Shown in pieces: positions 56,952 to 64,000 of a stretch of 64,000 nucleotides of DNA. Where the stretch lies: the NCBI GenBank assembly GCA_017935505.1, contig JAGBHM010000004.1:62001-126000 (forward strand), in the 5' to 3' direction. Position 1 is the stretch's first letter; every line of letters starts with the position of its first letter. Made by a program: the position numbers and the translations under genes. This DNA comes from Bacteroidales bacterium. GTDB lineage: Bacteria > Bacteroidota > Bacteroidia > Bacteroidales > UBA932. The notes under the pieces are model-generated. The model was not told the DNA's origin and searched no databases. It saw nothing but the letters and a program-made list of their open reading frames with translations.

Positions 56952-58298
56952 TTAGTTATTTAAGTGTTTTCTGGTCAATTCAATCCACTCTCTGTCTATA
57001 CCAAGCTTCTCTGCTATGGCTACAGCTTCATGAGGAACATCTCCACTCTCAGCCTCCACCAGCATATAGTCCATCACTCCATCCACAAGTCCCTTCACAC
57101 GATATCTCTTCACCTTATCATTCTTTATATTATAGTGTGTTGTCAATACAAGCCCCCCTGCATTCGAAGGCAGCACCTCAAGAAGTCCTTCAACAAGTGC
57201 CGTTCCCTCCACAGGATTGGTTGTCCTTGCCGGCTCGTCTATCAATGCAAGAATATTCTCCCCCTTGCGGATACTCTTCACAACTGAGTCTATCGCCAGC
57301 ATCTCAGCTGCAAATGAAGAGAGTCCCTTCTGCATATTCTGGTCATCCCCAATGCAGAACATTATCTTGTCCACAATATTCACACAACAGCACTCTGCCG
57401 CAACGCCGAATCCAAATTGCGCAAGCAATTGATTCACTGCCAAGGTTTTAAGCACAACTGTTTTACCTCCCATATTGGCACCTATAATTGTTACAGGCAC
57501 ATTTTGGAATGCAATGTCAACCGGACAGAACTCCTTTCCAGCCTCCTCCAGAGCCTTCTTCACCATAGGGTTGAACATCTTGCAGTAGAATGTTTCCACT
57601 CCTTCTGCCACAGATGGGAAACACAAACCCAACCGTTTCATCTGCACACATTTGGCTATCATTATATCCAACAGCGACAGACTTTTGAGCACATGCTCCA
57701 GTTTGGCGGCATATTCCAATAGTTTTCCAACCAAGTTCTCCCTTATCTGGAACTCCTGCTCATCATTGAGTCTCTGAAGCTCCAGCAGCTGTTCACGCTC
57801 CTGCTCACCTATCTCCTTTCCATAGCCGGAAATATTGCGCATCTCCTTTCGTATATATGCCAATTGCTCTGAATATGAATCATATACATAAAACGAAGGA
57901 ATATTCAGACTGTCGGGATCCAGTATTTCAACAACTTTTTTCAAATCGGGCAAATTCACAGCAGTAATCCTCTGCTCCAAGAGCAGTTTCCTTACATCCT
58001 GCGAGATCATTGCCAGATATTTTATTTCAAACAACTCTATATCATCCAATACAACTCCCGCTCCAAGCCTCTTTATAGTTGTATGGATATCTTTAAGACA
58101 CATCAGTTTAAGTGATATCGCCTTAAAATCTTTGGTATACAACTCATTCAATTTGCCGTAATAGACATCTATCTCTCTCTTGGAGGTCATCATCTCACTC
58201 TCCAGCAGCATTTTCCTTGCACAAGAGGAGTTTAGCTCCAAATCTTCATACATAAACCGTATGCCACAATCTATGTCCAATACAGACTTAAAAGTCAT
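56952..58298 (-). CDS. kamC: KamC, MutS-like ATPase associated with lysine aminomutase reactivation
   Basis: A 448-residue MutS-related ATPase with Walker A in IIGANMGGKTVVLKT, a Walker B-type sequence ILALIDEPARTTNPVEGT and LVLTTHYN. The MutS mismatch-recognition domains are absent. Such genes occur next to kamDE in lysine fermenters and, as I recall, are named KamC, thought with KamB to reactivate the aminomutase by exchanging damaged cobalamin. The role is inferred from neighbourhood and family name, not from the sequence itself. Confidence 0.8.
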   Translation of the reverse strand: MTFKSVLDIDCGIRFMYEDLELNSSCARKMLLESEMMTSKREIDVYYGKLNELYTKDFKAISLKLMCLKDIHTTIKRLGAGVVLDDIELFEIKYLAMISQDVRKLLLEQRITAVNLPDLKKVVEILDPDSLNIPSFYVYDSYSEQLAYIRKEMRNISGYGKEIGEQEREQLLELQRLNDEQEFQIRENLVGKLLEYAAKLEHVLKSLSLLDIMIAKCVQMKRLGLCFPSVAEGVETFYCKMFNPMVKKALEEAGKEFCPVDIAFQNVPVTIIGANMGGKTVVLKTLAVNQLLAQFGFGVAAECCCVNIVDKIMFCIGDDQNMQKGLSSFAAEMLAIDSVVKSIRKGENILALIDEPARTTNPVEGTALVEGLLEVLPSNAGGLVLTTHYNIKNDKVKRYRVKGLVDGVMDYMLVEAESGDVPHEAVAIAEKLGIDREWIELTRKHLNN

Positions 58299-59307
58299 AC
58301 CTGTTCTTTACTATATCATAAACCGGAAGCTTTATAGCCTCCTGCAATTTTTCACACAATATCCCACTATCCAAAACATAACCATTTGGAGCAGTAGGAT
58401 TTACGCAAACCGCTACAAGTCTGCTCTTTTGAAGAACCACTATTCTTCCCCCTCTCGATACAAAATTTCTGTACAACATCTCGTTCACAAAAATCTTTGT
58501 AAAATCCCTCACCACCAGAACCACACTCTTTATATTTCCAGAATTGGCCACAAGATTCAAAAATCTGTCTGTGAGCGCACCCGACACAAAAATATACCTC
58601 ATTCCTGCTGTAATATCCTTGTCAACAGCTGAGAGCGACAACGATGATGTGAGACCGAAATCAACAATCTCTCCCTCATCGTCCAACCCCCACACGCCGG
58701 ATTCCACCGGATCAAAAGCCTCAACCACACCTTTATCAGCCTCAGGCAGATTAATCATCTCAACAACAAATCTGGTCTTCTGCACCAGTGTATTTATATT
58801 CGATGAATATGCTGCACCTGTAGAGAGTACCATAGCCTTGCTTATTGCAGGTGAAGCCGAACTCAACCTCGAGATGGCACCATCTATTATAGTAAGCTCC
58901 ACACCCAAATCCCTGGCCGATTTCACCCACCTTTTCAAAGAGGGACCGCTCGACGGGCCGGATATGAGAGCCTTTCCTCCCACAATAACCTTTCCTGTAA
59001 CAATTCTGCCCAAAGAACTGCGTTCGTTTGTTATTTCCACAAGCTCACTCACAAGCCTACGGCTCCTGTAATGTGCCTCAGCTGTGGAAAAATAGACACC
59101 TTCCCTCAAATAAATCTCAGGTTTCTTAGTTGCTGTAACCTGATCCTTATTCTCTCCATCTATACCTATCGAGGTTACCGCCACTCTTCTCTTTTCCAGC
59201 GGTAACCTTGACAGGATATAATTCAGACACTCTGTTTTGCCAACATTCTTTTCAAGACCAACTATCGACAAACTGTCGTATTTTAAAATCTCGTCAATGA
59301 ATGGCAT
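58288..59307 (-). CDS. kamB: KamB, lysine aminomutase reactivase subunit
   Basis: A 339-residue protein with a P-loop-like motif GLEKNVGKT (about residues 17-25), a region with GRIVTGKVIVGGKALISGPSSG and a C-terminal domain without clear homologues to me. It overlaps kamC by 11 bases. KamB is known only from lysine fermentation clusters and presumably partners KamC in aminomutase maintenance. Alternative names are not supported. Confidence 0.75.
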   Translation of the reverse strand: MPFIDEILKYDSLSIVGLEKNVGKTECLNYILSRLPLEKRRVAVTSIGIDGENKDQVTATKKPEIYLREGVYFSTAEAHYRSRRLVSELVEITNERSSLGRIVTGKVIVGGKALISGPSSGPSLKRWVKSARDLGVELTIIDGAISRLSSASPAISKAMVLSTGAAYSSNINTLVQKTRFVVEMINLPEADKGVVEAFDPVESGVWGLDDEGEIVDFGLTSSLSLSAVDKDITAGMRYIFVSGALTDRFLNLVANSGNIKSVVLVVRDFTKIFVNEMLYRNFVSRGGRIVVLQKSRLVAVCVNPTAPNGYVLDSGILCEKLQEAIKLPVYDIVKNRYDF

Positions 59308-59318
59308 AACATGAATGA

Positions 59319-60566
59319 CTATTTTTTAGATCTCTCTTTTCTGCTCAATACAGAAGGCTCAATAGCCATACCTCTGCCCTCAAGCAATGAAGAAACGCCC
59401 TCAATAGATTTAGACTTGTTGGCCTGGCAATACTGGCAGTTGCACTCGTTCTTGTAATCTGTAGGCTCTGTGTAAGTGGTGATTACACCCTCAAAGTTTC
59501 TCAATACAACTTTACCAGGAGCCTGTGAAATCACATACTGAGGCATAACTGGAGTCTTTCCACCTCCACCAGGTGCATCAACTACAAATGTAGGAACTGC
59601 ATAACCTGAAGTGTGGCCTCTCAAGCCCTCAATGATCTCAATACCTTTAGAAACTGGTGTTCTGAAGTGCTCGATACCCATTGAAAGGTCACATTGGTAG
59701 ATATAGTAAGGTCTAACCCTCATCTTAACCAACTCATGCATAAGTTTCTTCATAGTGTTCACGCAATCATTAACACCTCTTAGAAGAACAGTCTGGTTAC
59801 CCAAAGGAATACCTGCATTAGCCAATTTTGCACAAGCCTCAGCAGCCTCTTTGGTAACCTCCTGTGGATGGTTGAAGTGAGTGTTCAACCATATTGGATG
59901 GTATTTCTTAAGCATGTTTACCAGGTCATCGGTAATTCTCTGAGGACAAACAACAGGAGTTCTTGAACCGATACGAACAATCTCAACGTGAGGGATCTGC
60001 CTCAAACGTGAAATGATGTACTCAAGTCTCTCATCGCTTACCATAAGTGCGTCACCACCTGAAAGGAGCACGTCACGTACCTGTGGAGTTTTTGCAATAT
60101 ACTCAATTGCCCTGTCAATTCTCTCGATAGCGCTCTCACCATCTTTCTGGCCAGCAAAACGTCTTCTGGTACAGTGACGGCAATACATTGAACACATATC
60201 GGTGATAAGGAGCAATACTCTGTCCGGATATCTGTGGGTAAGACCAGGAACTGGAGAATCCTCATCCTCGTGTAGAGGGTCAAGTAGGTCTGCAGGTGAC
60301 TGGTAAGTCTCCTTGCCTGTAGGAACAGCCTGTTTTCTAACAGGACAATCAGGGTTATTAGGGTCAATCAAACTTACATAATAAGGAGTGATTGCCATTC
60401 TCAAAGTCTGAAGAGTTTTCTTTACACCCTCCTCCTCTTCTGGAGTAAGAGAAACATACTTCTTCAGATCCTCAAGAGTCTCTATTCTATTTTTTACCTG
60501 CCATTTCCAATCGTTCCATTGCTCATCGGTAACATTTGGAAACAACTCAAATCTTCTTGATTCCAT
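59319..60566 (-). CDS. kamA: Lysine 2,3-aminomutase
   Basis: A 415-residue radical SAM/PLP enzyme, first step of the pathway (L-lysine to L-beta-lysine). CSMYCRHC gives cysteines C125, C129 and C132, the same numbers as in the Clostridium enzyme. GGGGKTP holds the PLP lysine, and the C-terminal CNCQYC is the zinc-binding set. It starts 24 bases after kdd. Confidence 0.95.
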   Translation of the reverse strand: MESRRFELFPNVTDEQWNDWKWQVKNRIETLEDLKKYVSLTPEEEEGVKKTLQTLRMAITPYYVSLIDPNNPDCPVRKQAVPTGKETYQSPADLLDPLHEDEDSPVPGLTHRYPDRVLLLITDMCSMYCRHCTRRRFAGQKDGESAIERIDRAIEYIAKTPQVRDVLLSGGDALMVSDERLEYIISRLRQIPHVEIVRIGSRTPVVCPQRITDDLVNMLKKYHPIWLNTHFNHPQEVTKEAAEACAKLANAGIPLGNQTVLLRGVNDCVNTMKKLMHELVKMRVRPYYIYQCDLSMGIEHFRTPVSKGIEIIEGLRGHTSGYAVPTFVVDAPGGGGKTPVMPQYVISQAPGKVVLRNFEGVITTYTEPTDYKNECNCQYCQANKSKSIEGVSSLLEGRGMAIEPSVLSRKERSKK

Positions 60567-60590
60567 ATTTGTCTGTTAAATAGTTTAAAA

Positions 60591-61661
60591 TTAAGCGTAA
60601 AGTTCAGTAAAGATCTTTCTCAAAGCCTCACACTCTCTTAGCTCCTGTAGAGTAAATTCTGCGTGACCTTTAGTGTAACCGTTACCGATAATCATATTAA
60701 CGTCTGAGCCGATTCCCTCTGCACCTAGAGCAGCTTTTGTAAAGCTTGTAGCCATAGAGAAGAAATAAACAACACCATCATCTTTAGTACAAAGAACAGC
60801 TGTCATCTCCTGATCTGGAACGTTTACACAGTTGATGGTAACATCTGCCATCTTGCCGTTTGTAAGTTTTGAAACAAGCTCATTAACCTGAACTGGAGTC
60901 ATGCCACCGATGCTCTCTACAACATCACAGAAGCCAAGATCTTTGATACGCTGTGTACTTCTTTGAGAGTTTGTCAAACCAATAACTTTACCAGTTACAC
61001 CAACACGTTTTTTAGCCTCGTAGCAGCAAAGCATACCTGATTTACCACCAGCACCAAGGATAACTACATTCTGGCCATATTGGCAAAGTTTTGCAGTTTG
61101 TGCAGGAGCACCAGCTACGTCAAGAGCAGACAATGCAAGTTTCTCAGGCATATCATCTGGAATCTTAGCATAGATACCGCTTTCAAACAAGATAGCTTTA
61201 CCTTTAATATCAACTTGATCCACATCCGGACGGATCTCAAGGATCTCATCAATTCTAAGTGGAGTAAGTGACAAAGAGACTAGAGTAGCAATGCGATCAC
61301 CCTCTTTAAGATCAATTTTACCTTTAAGAGCGTCACCAATCTTCTCAACTTTACCAAGTAGCATACCACCTGAACCGGTACGACGGTTACGATGTTTACC
61401 CTGCAACTCTACGTTAAGGAACATCTCTTTCTTAACCTCTTCCAAGATTTGCTCTTCAGTAGCACCCTCGCCTGCCTGTTGTTTAGCATAGTTGTGGATA
61501 TCTGTGAAAGATGCTGAGTCAATATTAAGTGTTTGAACGTCAATCAAGATCTCATTATCATAGATTTCGTCCATGTTGTTGTCAATTTTGTTAGCTGGCT
61601 GTGGAAGAACGCCAACTGGTTCAATCACGCGGTGAACACCGTATTTGTTACCTTTTTTCAT
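60591..61661 (-). CDS. kdd: L-erythro-3,5-diaminohexanoate dehydrogenase
   Basis: A 356-residue protein with a Rossmann-type dinucleotide site (NVVILGAGGKSGMLCCYEAKKR, about 198-219) after an N-terminal alpha/beta half. It oxidises and deaminates 3,5-diaminohexanoate to 3-keto-5-aminohexanoate. It is identified mainly by its place among kam, kce and kal genes and by its length, which match the Fusobacterium/Clostridium enzyme. Confidence 0.92.
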   Translation of the reverse strand: MKKGNKYGVHRVIEPVGVLPQPANKIDNNMDEIYDNEILIDVQTLNIDSASFTDIHNYAKQQAGEGATEEQILEEVKKEMFLNVELQGKHRNRRTGSGGMLLGKVEKIGDALKGKIDLKEGDRIATLVSLSLTPLRIDEILEIRPDVDQVDIKGKAILFESGIYAKIPDDMPEKLALSALDVAGAPAQTAKLCQYGQNVVILGAGGKSGMLCCYEAKKRVGVTGKVIGLTNSQRSTQRIKDLGFCDVVESIGGMTPVQVNELVSKLTNGKMADVTINCVNVPDQEMTAVLCTKDDGVVYFFSMATSFTKAALGAEGIGSDVNMIIGNGYTKGHAEFTLQELRECEALRKIFTELYA

Positions 61662-61686
61662 TGTATCGTTGTATTTTAAATGTTTA

Positions 61687-62508
61687 TTATTTTGTCAACC
61701 CTAAAATTTCACGAGCCTCAGCAGGAGTTGCGATCTCACGGCCCATCTCTTTTGCTATTCTTGCAACTTTTGCAACCAATTCGCCATTTGATTTTGCAAG
61801 AACACCTTTTTCGAGGTAGAGGTTATCCTCAAAACCTACTCTCACATTACCGCCCATTGCAATTGCAGCAGCAGCTAAAGTGAAAGCATGACGGCCGATA
61901 CCTGTTGCTGTCCATGTAGAACCTGCTGGAATTGCATTTACCAACCAGCAAAGGTTTTGAACTGTAGCAGGAGTACAGCCAGGAACACCCAATACGAAGT
62001 TGAACTGCATAGGAGCACCAGGAACCTGGCCTTTCTTGGCCATAGCAAGAATTGTATCCAAGTGACCCATCTCAAAACACTCGTACTCAGGTTTGATATT
62101 GTTCTCCAACATTCTCTTGCCGAACTCACGCATCATAGGCATGGTGTTCTCAAACACATCGTCGCCAAAGTTACAGGTTCCGCAATCCAAAGTTGCCATT
62201 TCAGGATAAAGCTCAGTTGGCTGCAGACGCTCCTCTGCTGTCATACCAACAGCGCCACCGGTCGAAGGGATAAGGATTACATCAGGACAAGCAGCCTTGA
62301 TGGCATCCATACATACTTTGAAACGCTCTTTGCTTTGAGTAGGTGTACCGTCATCCTCGCGAACATGCACGTGAACGATTGCAGCACCTGCATCAACAGC
62401 AGATTTAGCCTCCCTTACAATCTCCTCTACTGTATAAGGAACTGCAGGGTTCTGCTCTTTGGTTACCTCAGCACCGCAAATAGCAGCTGTAATAATCAAT
62501 TTAGCCAT
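61687..62508 (-). CDS. kce: 3-keto-5-aminohexanoate cleavage enzyme
   Basis: A 273-residue BKACE (DUF849) TIM-barrel protein with the zinc motif IVHVHVRE (about residues 44-51) and NFGDDVFENTMPMMREFG. It reacts 3-keto-5-aminohexanoate with acetyl-CoA to give 3-aminobutyryl-CoA and acetoacetate. Placed directly after kal in the operon. Confidence 0.93.
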   Translation of the reverse strand: MAKLIITAAICGAEVTKEQNPAVPYTVEEIVREAKSAVDAGAAIVHVHVREDDGTPTQSKERFKVCMDAIKAACPDVILIPSTGGAVGMTAEERLQPTELYPEMATLDCGTCNFGDDVFENTMPMMREFGKRMLENNIKPEYECFEMGHLDTILAMAKKGQVPGAPMQFNFVLGVPGCTPATVQNLCWLVNAIPAGSTWTATGIGRHAFTLAAAAIAMGGNVRVGFEDNLYLEKGVLAKSNGELVAKVARIAKEMGREIATPAEAREILGLTK

Positions 62509-62520
62509 ATTATATCCGAA

Positions 62521-62916
62521 TTATTTTTTTCTTTGACATTTAACAGGAACAACGCAAGTACCGCTTGCTTTGCAAACTACGATTGGCTCCTCCAATACAT
62601 CAGCAGCTGAGTCTGAAATATCAGGTCTTGGAACAATCACTTTGCGAGCCTCAAAAACCATCTTTCTTGAAGAGTTTCCTGTAGAAACGATCTCTCCGGT
62701 AGCCTCAATATAGTCACCTGCGTAAACAGGAGCCATGAACTCTACACTGTCATAAGCCTTGAAAAGACCCTCATCACCATCATTTATAATAAGAAGCTCA
62801 GTAGCAACATCACCAAAAAGGTTCAACATTCTTGCACCGTCTACAAGATTTCCACCATAATGAGCATCGTGGCAGCTCATTCTAACTCTGATTAAAGCTT
62901 TCTTTGTCATTGTCAA
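62521..62916 (-). CDS. kal: 3-aminobutyryl-CoA ammonia lyase
   Basis: A 131-residue hot-dog protein ([30 protein letters not shown]) that removes ammonia from 3-aminobutyryl-CoA to give crotonyl-CoA. Length and placement between kce and the CoA transferase match the lysine pathway. It resembles MaoC-like hydratases, which is the alternative, but the neighbourhood decides. Confidence 0.92.
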   Translation of the reverse strand: MTMTKKALIRVRMSCHDAHYGGNLVDGARMLNLFGDVATELLIINDGDEGLFKAYDSVEFMAPVYAGDYIEATGEIVSTGNSSRKMVFEARKVIVPRPDISDSAADVLEEPIVVCKASGTCVVPVKCQRKK

Positions 62917-62946
62917 TTGTTTTTAATATATCATTAATTACTATTA

Positions 62947-63594
62947 TTATTTCGCGTAGATATAGTCTACAAACATAGCAGGAGTGTGAACCTGCTCAGG
63001 AGCGATCTCACCAACTTTCACAACCCTCTCAGCCTCTACAATCACAACATCTGCAGCTGTAGCCATCAATGGGTTGAAGTTCTGGGTAGTTCCTACATAT
63101 ACAAGGTTTCCATCCTCGTCAGCAATTGTAGCGCCCAACAATGCGATATCTGCTCTCAAAGGTTTCTCAAGGAGATACTCTTTACCGTCAACCTTTACAA
63201 TCTCTTTGCCTTCAGCTACAACAGTACCCATACCTGTAGTTGTAAGCACACCTCCCAAGCCGGCACCTGCTGCCCTCACTCTCTCAGCCAATGTTCCCTG
63301 CGGAGCGAATTCGATCTCCAGCTCACCGCTGTTCATCTGCTCGCTTGTGTTTGGATTTGTTCCGATATGGGACACTATGACTTTTTTAACCTGTTTGTTG
63401 GTAATCAACTTGCCATGAGCCACATCAGCATAAGCTGTATCGTTGCAAATAAGAGTAAGGTCCTTTACTCCGCTTTTGGCAAGCTCATCAAGAATTGTAA
63501 TAGGGCTGCCTGCAGCCAAGAAGCCGCCAACCATTACTGTCATGCCATCTTTGACTTTTGAAACGGCATCCTGCAAAGAAATTTTCTTGTCCAT
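62947..63594 (-). CDS. atoD: Butyrate-acetoacetate CoA-transferase alpha subunit
   Basis: A 215-residue class I CoA transferase subunit A (DGMTVMVGGFLAAGSPITILDEL, GTLAERVRAAGAGLGGVLTTTG). First gene of the lysine operon. Pairs with the beta subunit (atoA) near the operon's other end. Confidence 0.9.
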   Translation of the reverse strand: MDKKISLQDAVSKVKDGMTVMVGGFLAAGSPITILDELAKSGVKDLTLICNDTAYADVAHGKLITNKQVKKVIVSHIGTNPNTSEQMNSGELEIEFAPQGTLAERVRAAGAGLGGVLTTTGMGTVVAEGKEIVKVDGKEYLLEKPLRADIALLGATIADEDGNLVYVGTTQNFNPLMATAADVVIVEAERVVKVGEIAPEQVHTPAMFVDYIYAK

Positions 63595-63659
63595 GTTGAA
63601 TTTTTTTTAAAAAAATATATATTATTTCTCTATAACTCACATTTTACCTTAAGTACGGG

Positions 63660-63690
63660 CAAAATTATACAAATAAAATGTCATTTCAAA
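63660..63690 (-). promoter_or_regulatory. Promoter of the lysine fermentation operon
   Basis: On the minus strand, TTTG (63690-63687) and TAATTTTG (63667-63660) with exactly 19 bases between fit the Bacteroidetes -33/-7 promoter, giving a leader of about 60 bases that is very A/T-rich. The 197-base intergenic region also carries the divergent mscS promoter; no operator could be defined. Confidence 0.65.
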
Positions 63691-63758
63691 TAACAATCTT
63701 GTTATATTTCAATAAAAAATTTATTGTGCCGAAAGCTCCATATTTGAACTATTATTAA

Positions 63759-63766
63759 TACTTTTG
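63759..63766 (+). promoter_or_regulatory. Bacteroidetes -7 element for the mscS-like gene
   Basis: TACTTTTG matches TAnnTTTG, 25 bases upstream of the ATG at 63792. A TTTG at 63743-63746 is too close to be a good -33. Confidence 0.45.
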
Positions 63767-63791
63767 TAGAAGTTTTTTAATTCTTGTAAAA

Positions 63792-64000
63792 ATGACCTTT
63801 TCAACCCTATTGCAGAGCCTTCCAACAGGCACAGCAGACACCACAGCGAAAGCGATTGTCCAGATAGAGGAGACTATCGGCAAATTGGCAGAGATGCCAA
63901 AGGAGGAGCTGTTTGCCTTTCTGGTTGAGAAATGTATAAATATCGGCCTAAAAATATTGGCGGCAATCATCATATACACCGTCGGGGCATGGCTGATAAG
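63792..64000 (+). CDS. MscS-family mechanosensitive channel (3' truncated by window edge)
   Basis: The ATG at 63792 opens a frame that runs off the right edge (69 codons plus two bases). The visible N-terminus has a helix-rich lead (TDTTAKAIVQIEETIGKL) and then the first membrane helix (KILAAIIIYTVGAWLIK), typical of the small MscS channel that opens on osmotic down-shock. Only the start is visible, so the assignment rests on this segment. Confidence 0.75.
   Translation, partial: MTFSTLLQSLPTGTADTTAKAIVQIEETIGKLAEMPKEELFAFLVEKCINIGLKILAAIIIYTVGAWLI

Noticed and set aside
56952-58298. Mismatch repair MutS
   Set aside because: Only the ATPase part is present, with no mismatch-binding domain, and the gene is within the lysine aminomutase operon, so KamC is the better name.
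61888-62610. Open frame of 240 codons on the plus strand
   Set aside because: Antisense to kce and the end of kal, cysteine- and serine-rich low-quality sequence; a shadow.
62986-63561. Open frame of 191 codons on the plus strand
   Set aside because: Antisense to the whole atoD gene, which is a clear CoA transferase; shadow frame.

Overview
The window is one contiguous stretch of a Bacteroidales-type chromosome. The signs are a TonB-dependent receptor followed by a lipoprotein and outer-membrane barrels, repeated TAnnTTTG promoter elements upstream of genes, and family-typical proteins (split LysO, SpoT, IspG, HydG). The complete lysine-to-butyrate pathway together with a cysteate synthase points toward an amino-acid-fermenting gut or oral lineage such as Rikenellaceae/Alistipes, Odoribacteraceae or Porphyromonadaceae. 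The exact genus cannot be fixed from the sequence. No rRNA, tRNA, CRISPR array, phage or insertion sequence was recognised.

Layout. (1) 1-12040: a left-truncated TonB receptor, a DUF4876-like lipoprotein and a DUF6850-like barrel, then three tandem secreted proteins that look like clan CD/C25 (gingipain-like) cysteine peptidases with HEAT-like C-terminal halves. (2) 12052-15087, minus strand: pyrophosphate-type phosphofructokinase and a GH13 enzyme. (3) 15172-27577, plus strand: ligA, then a tightly packed run of flavodiiron protein, FlK-like thioesterase, BrkB-like membrane protein, hydG, spoT/rel, Ig-like lipoprotein, barrel protein and ispG. (4) 27616-38765: NfeD protease, split lysine exporter LysO, C69 dipeptidase, carAB (with an unusual CarA), a Ca/Na antiporter and rmuC. 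(5) 38880-47383: marR, a five-gene heterodisulfide-reductase-like redox complex with a membrane subunit, then cysteate synthase and a SulP anion transporter. (6) 47474-49325: uracil permease and uracil phosphoribosyltransferase. (7) 49417-63594, minus strand: a short-chain fatty acid transporter and a 13-gene lysine fermentation operon. (8) 63792 to the end: start of an MscS channel.

How the genes work together. The lysine operon encodes every specific step from lysine to butyryl-CoA and the CoA transferase that releases butyrate, plus the KamB/KamC reactivation proteins for the B12 aminomutase. Only the thiolase that would finish acetoacetyl-CoA is missing. Peptidases (the C25-like trio, the C69 dipeptidase) could supply amino acids, LysO could bleed off excess lysine, and AtoE could move short-chain acids. 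HydG implies [FeFe] hydrogenase and so H2 as an electron sink. The Hdr-like complex is a candidate for quinone-linked thiol or ferredoxin redox chemistry. Cysteate synthase next to a SulP transporter suggests a sulfite/sulfate-to-sulfonate route, most plausibly for sulfonolipids. The most unexpected single observation is that CarA lacks the catalytic His and Glu of its glutaminase site, which in an ammonia-releasing fermenter could mean ammonia-dependent carbamoyl phosphate synthesis.
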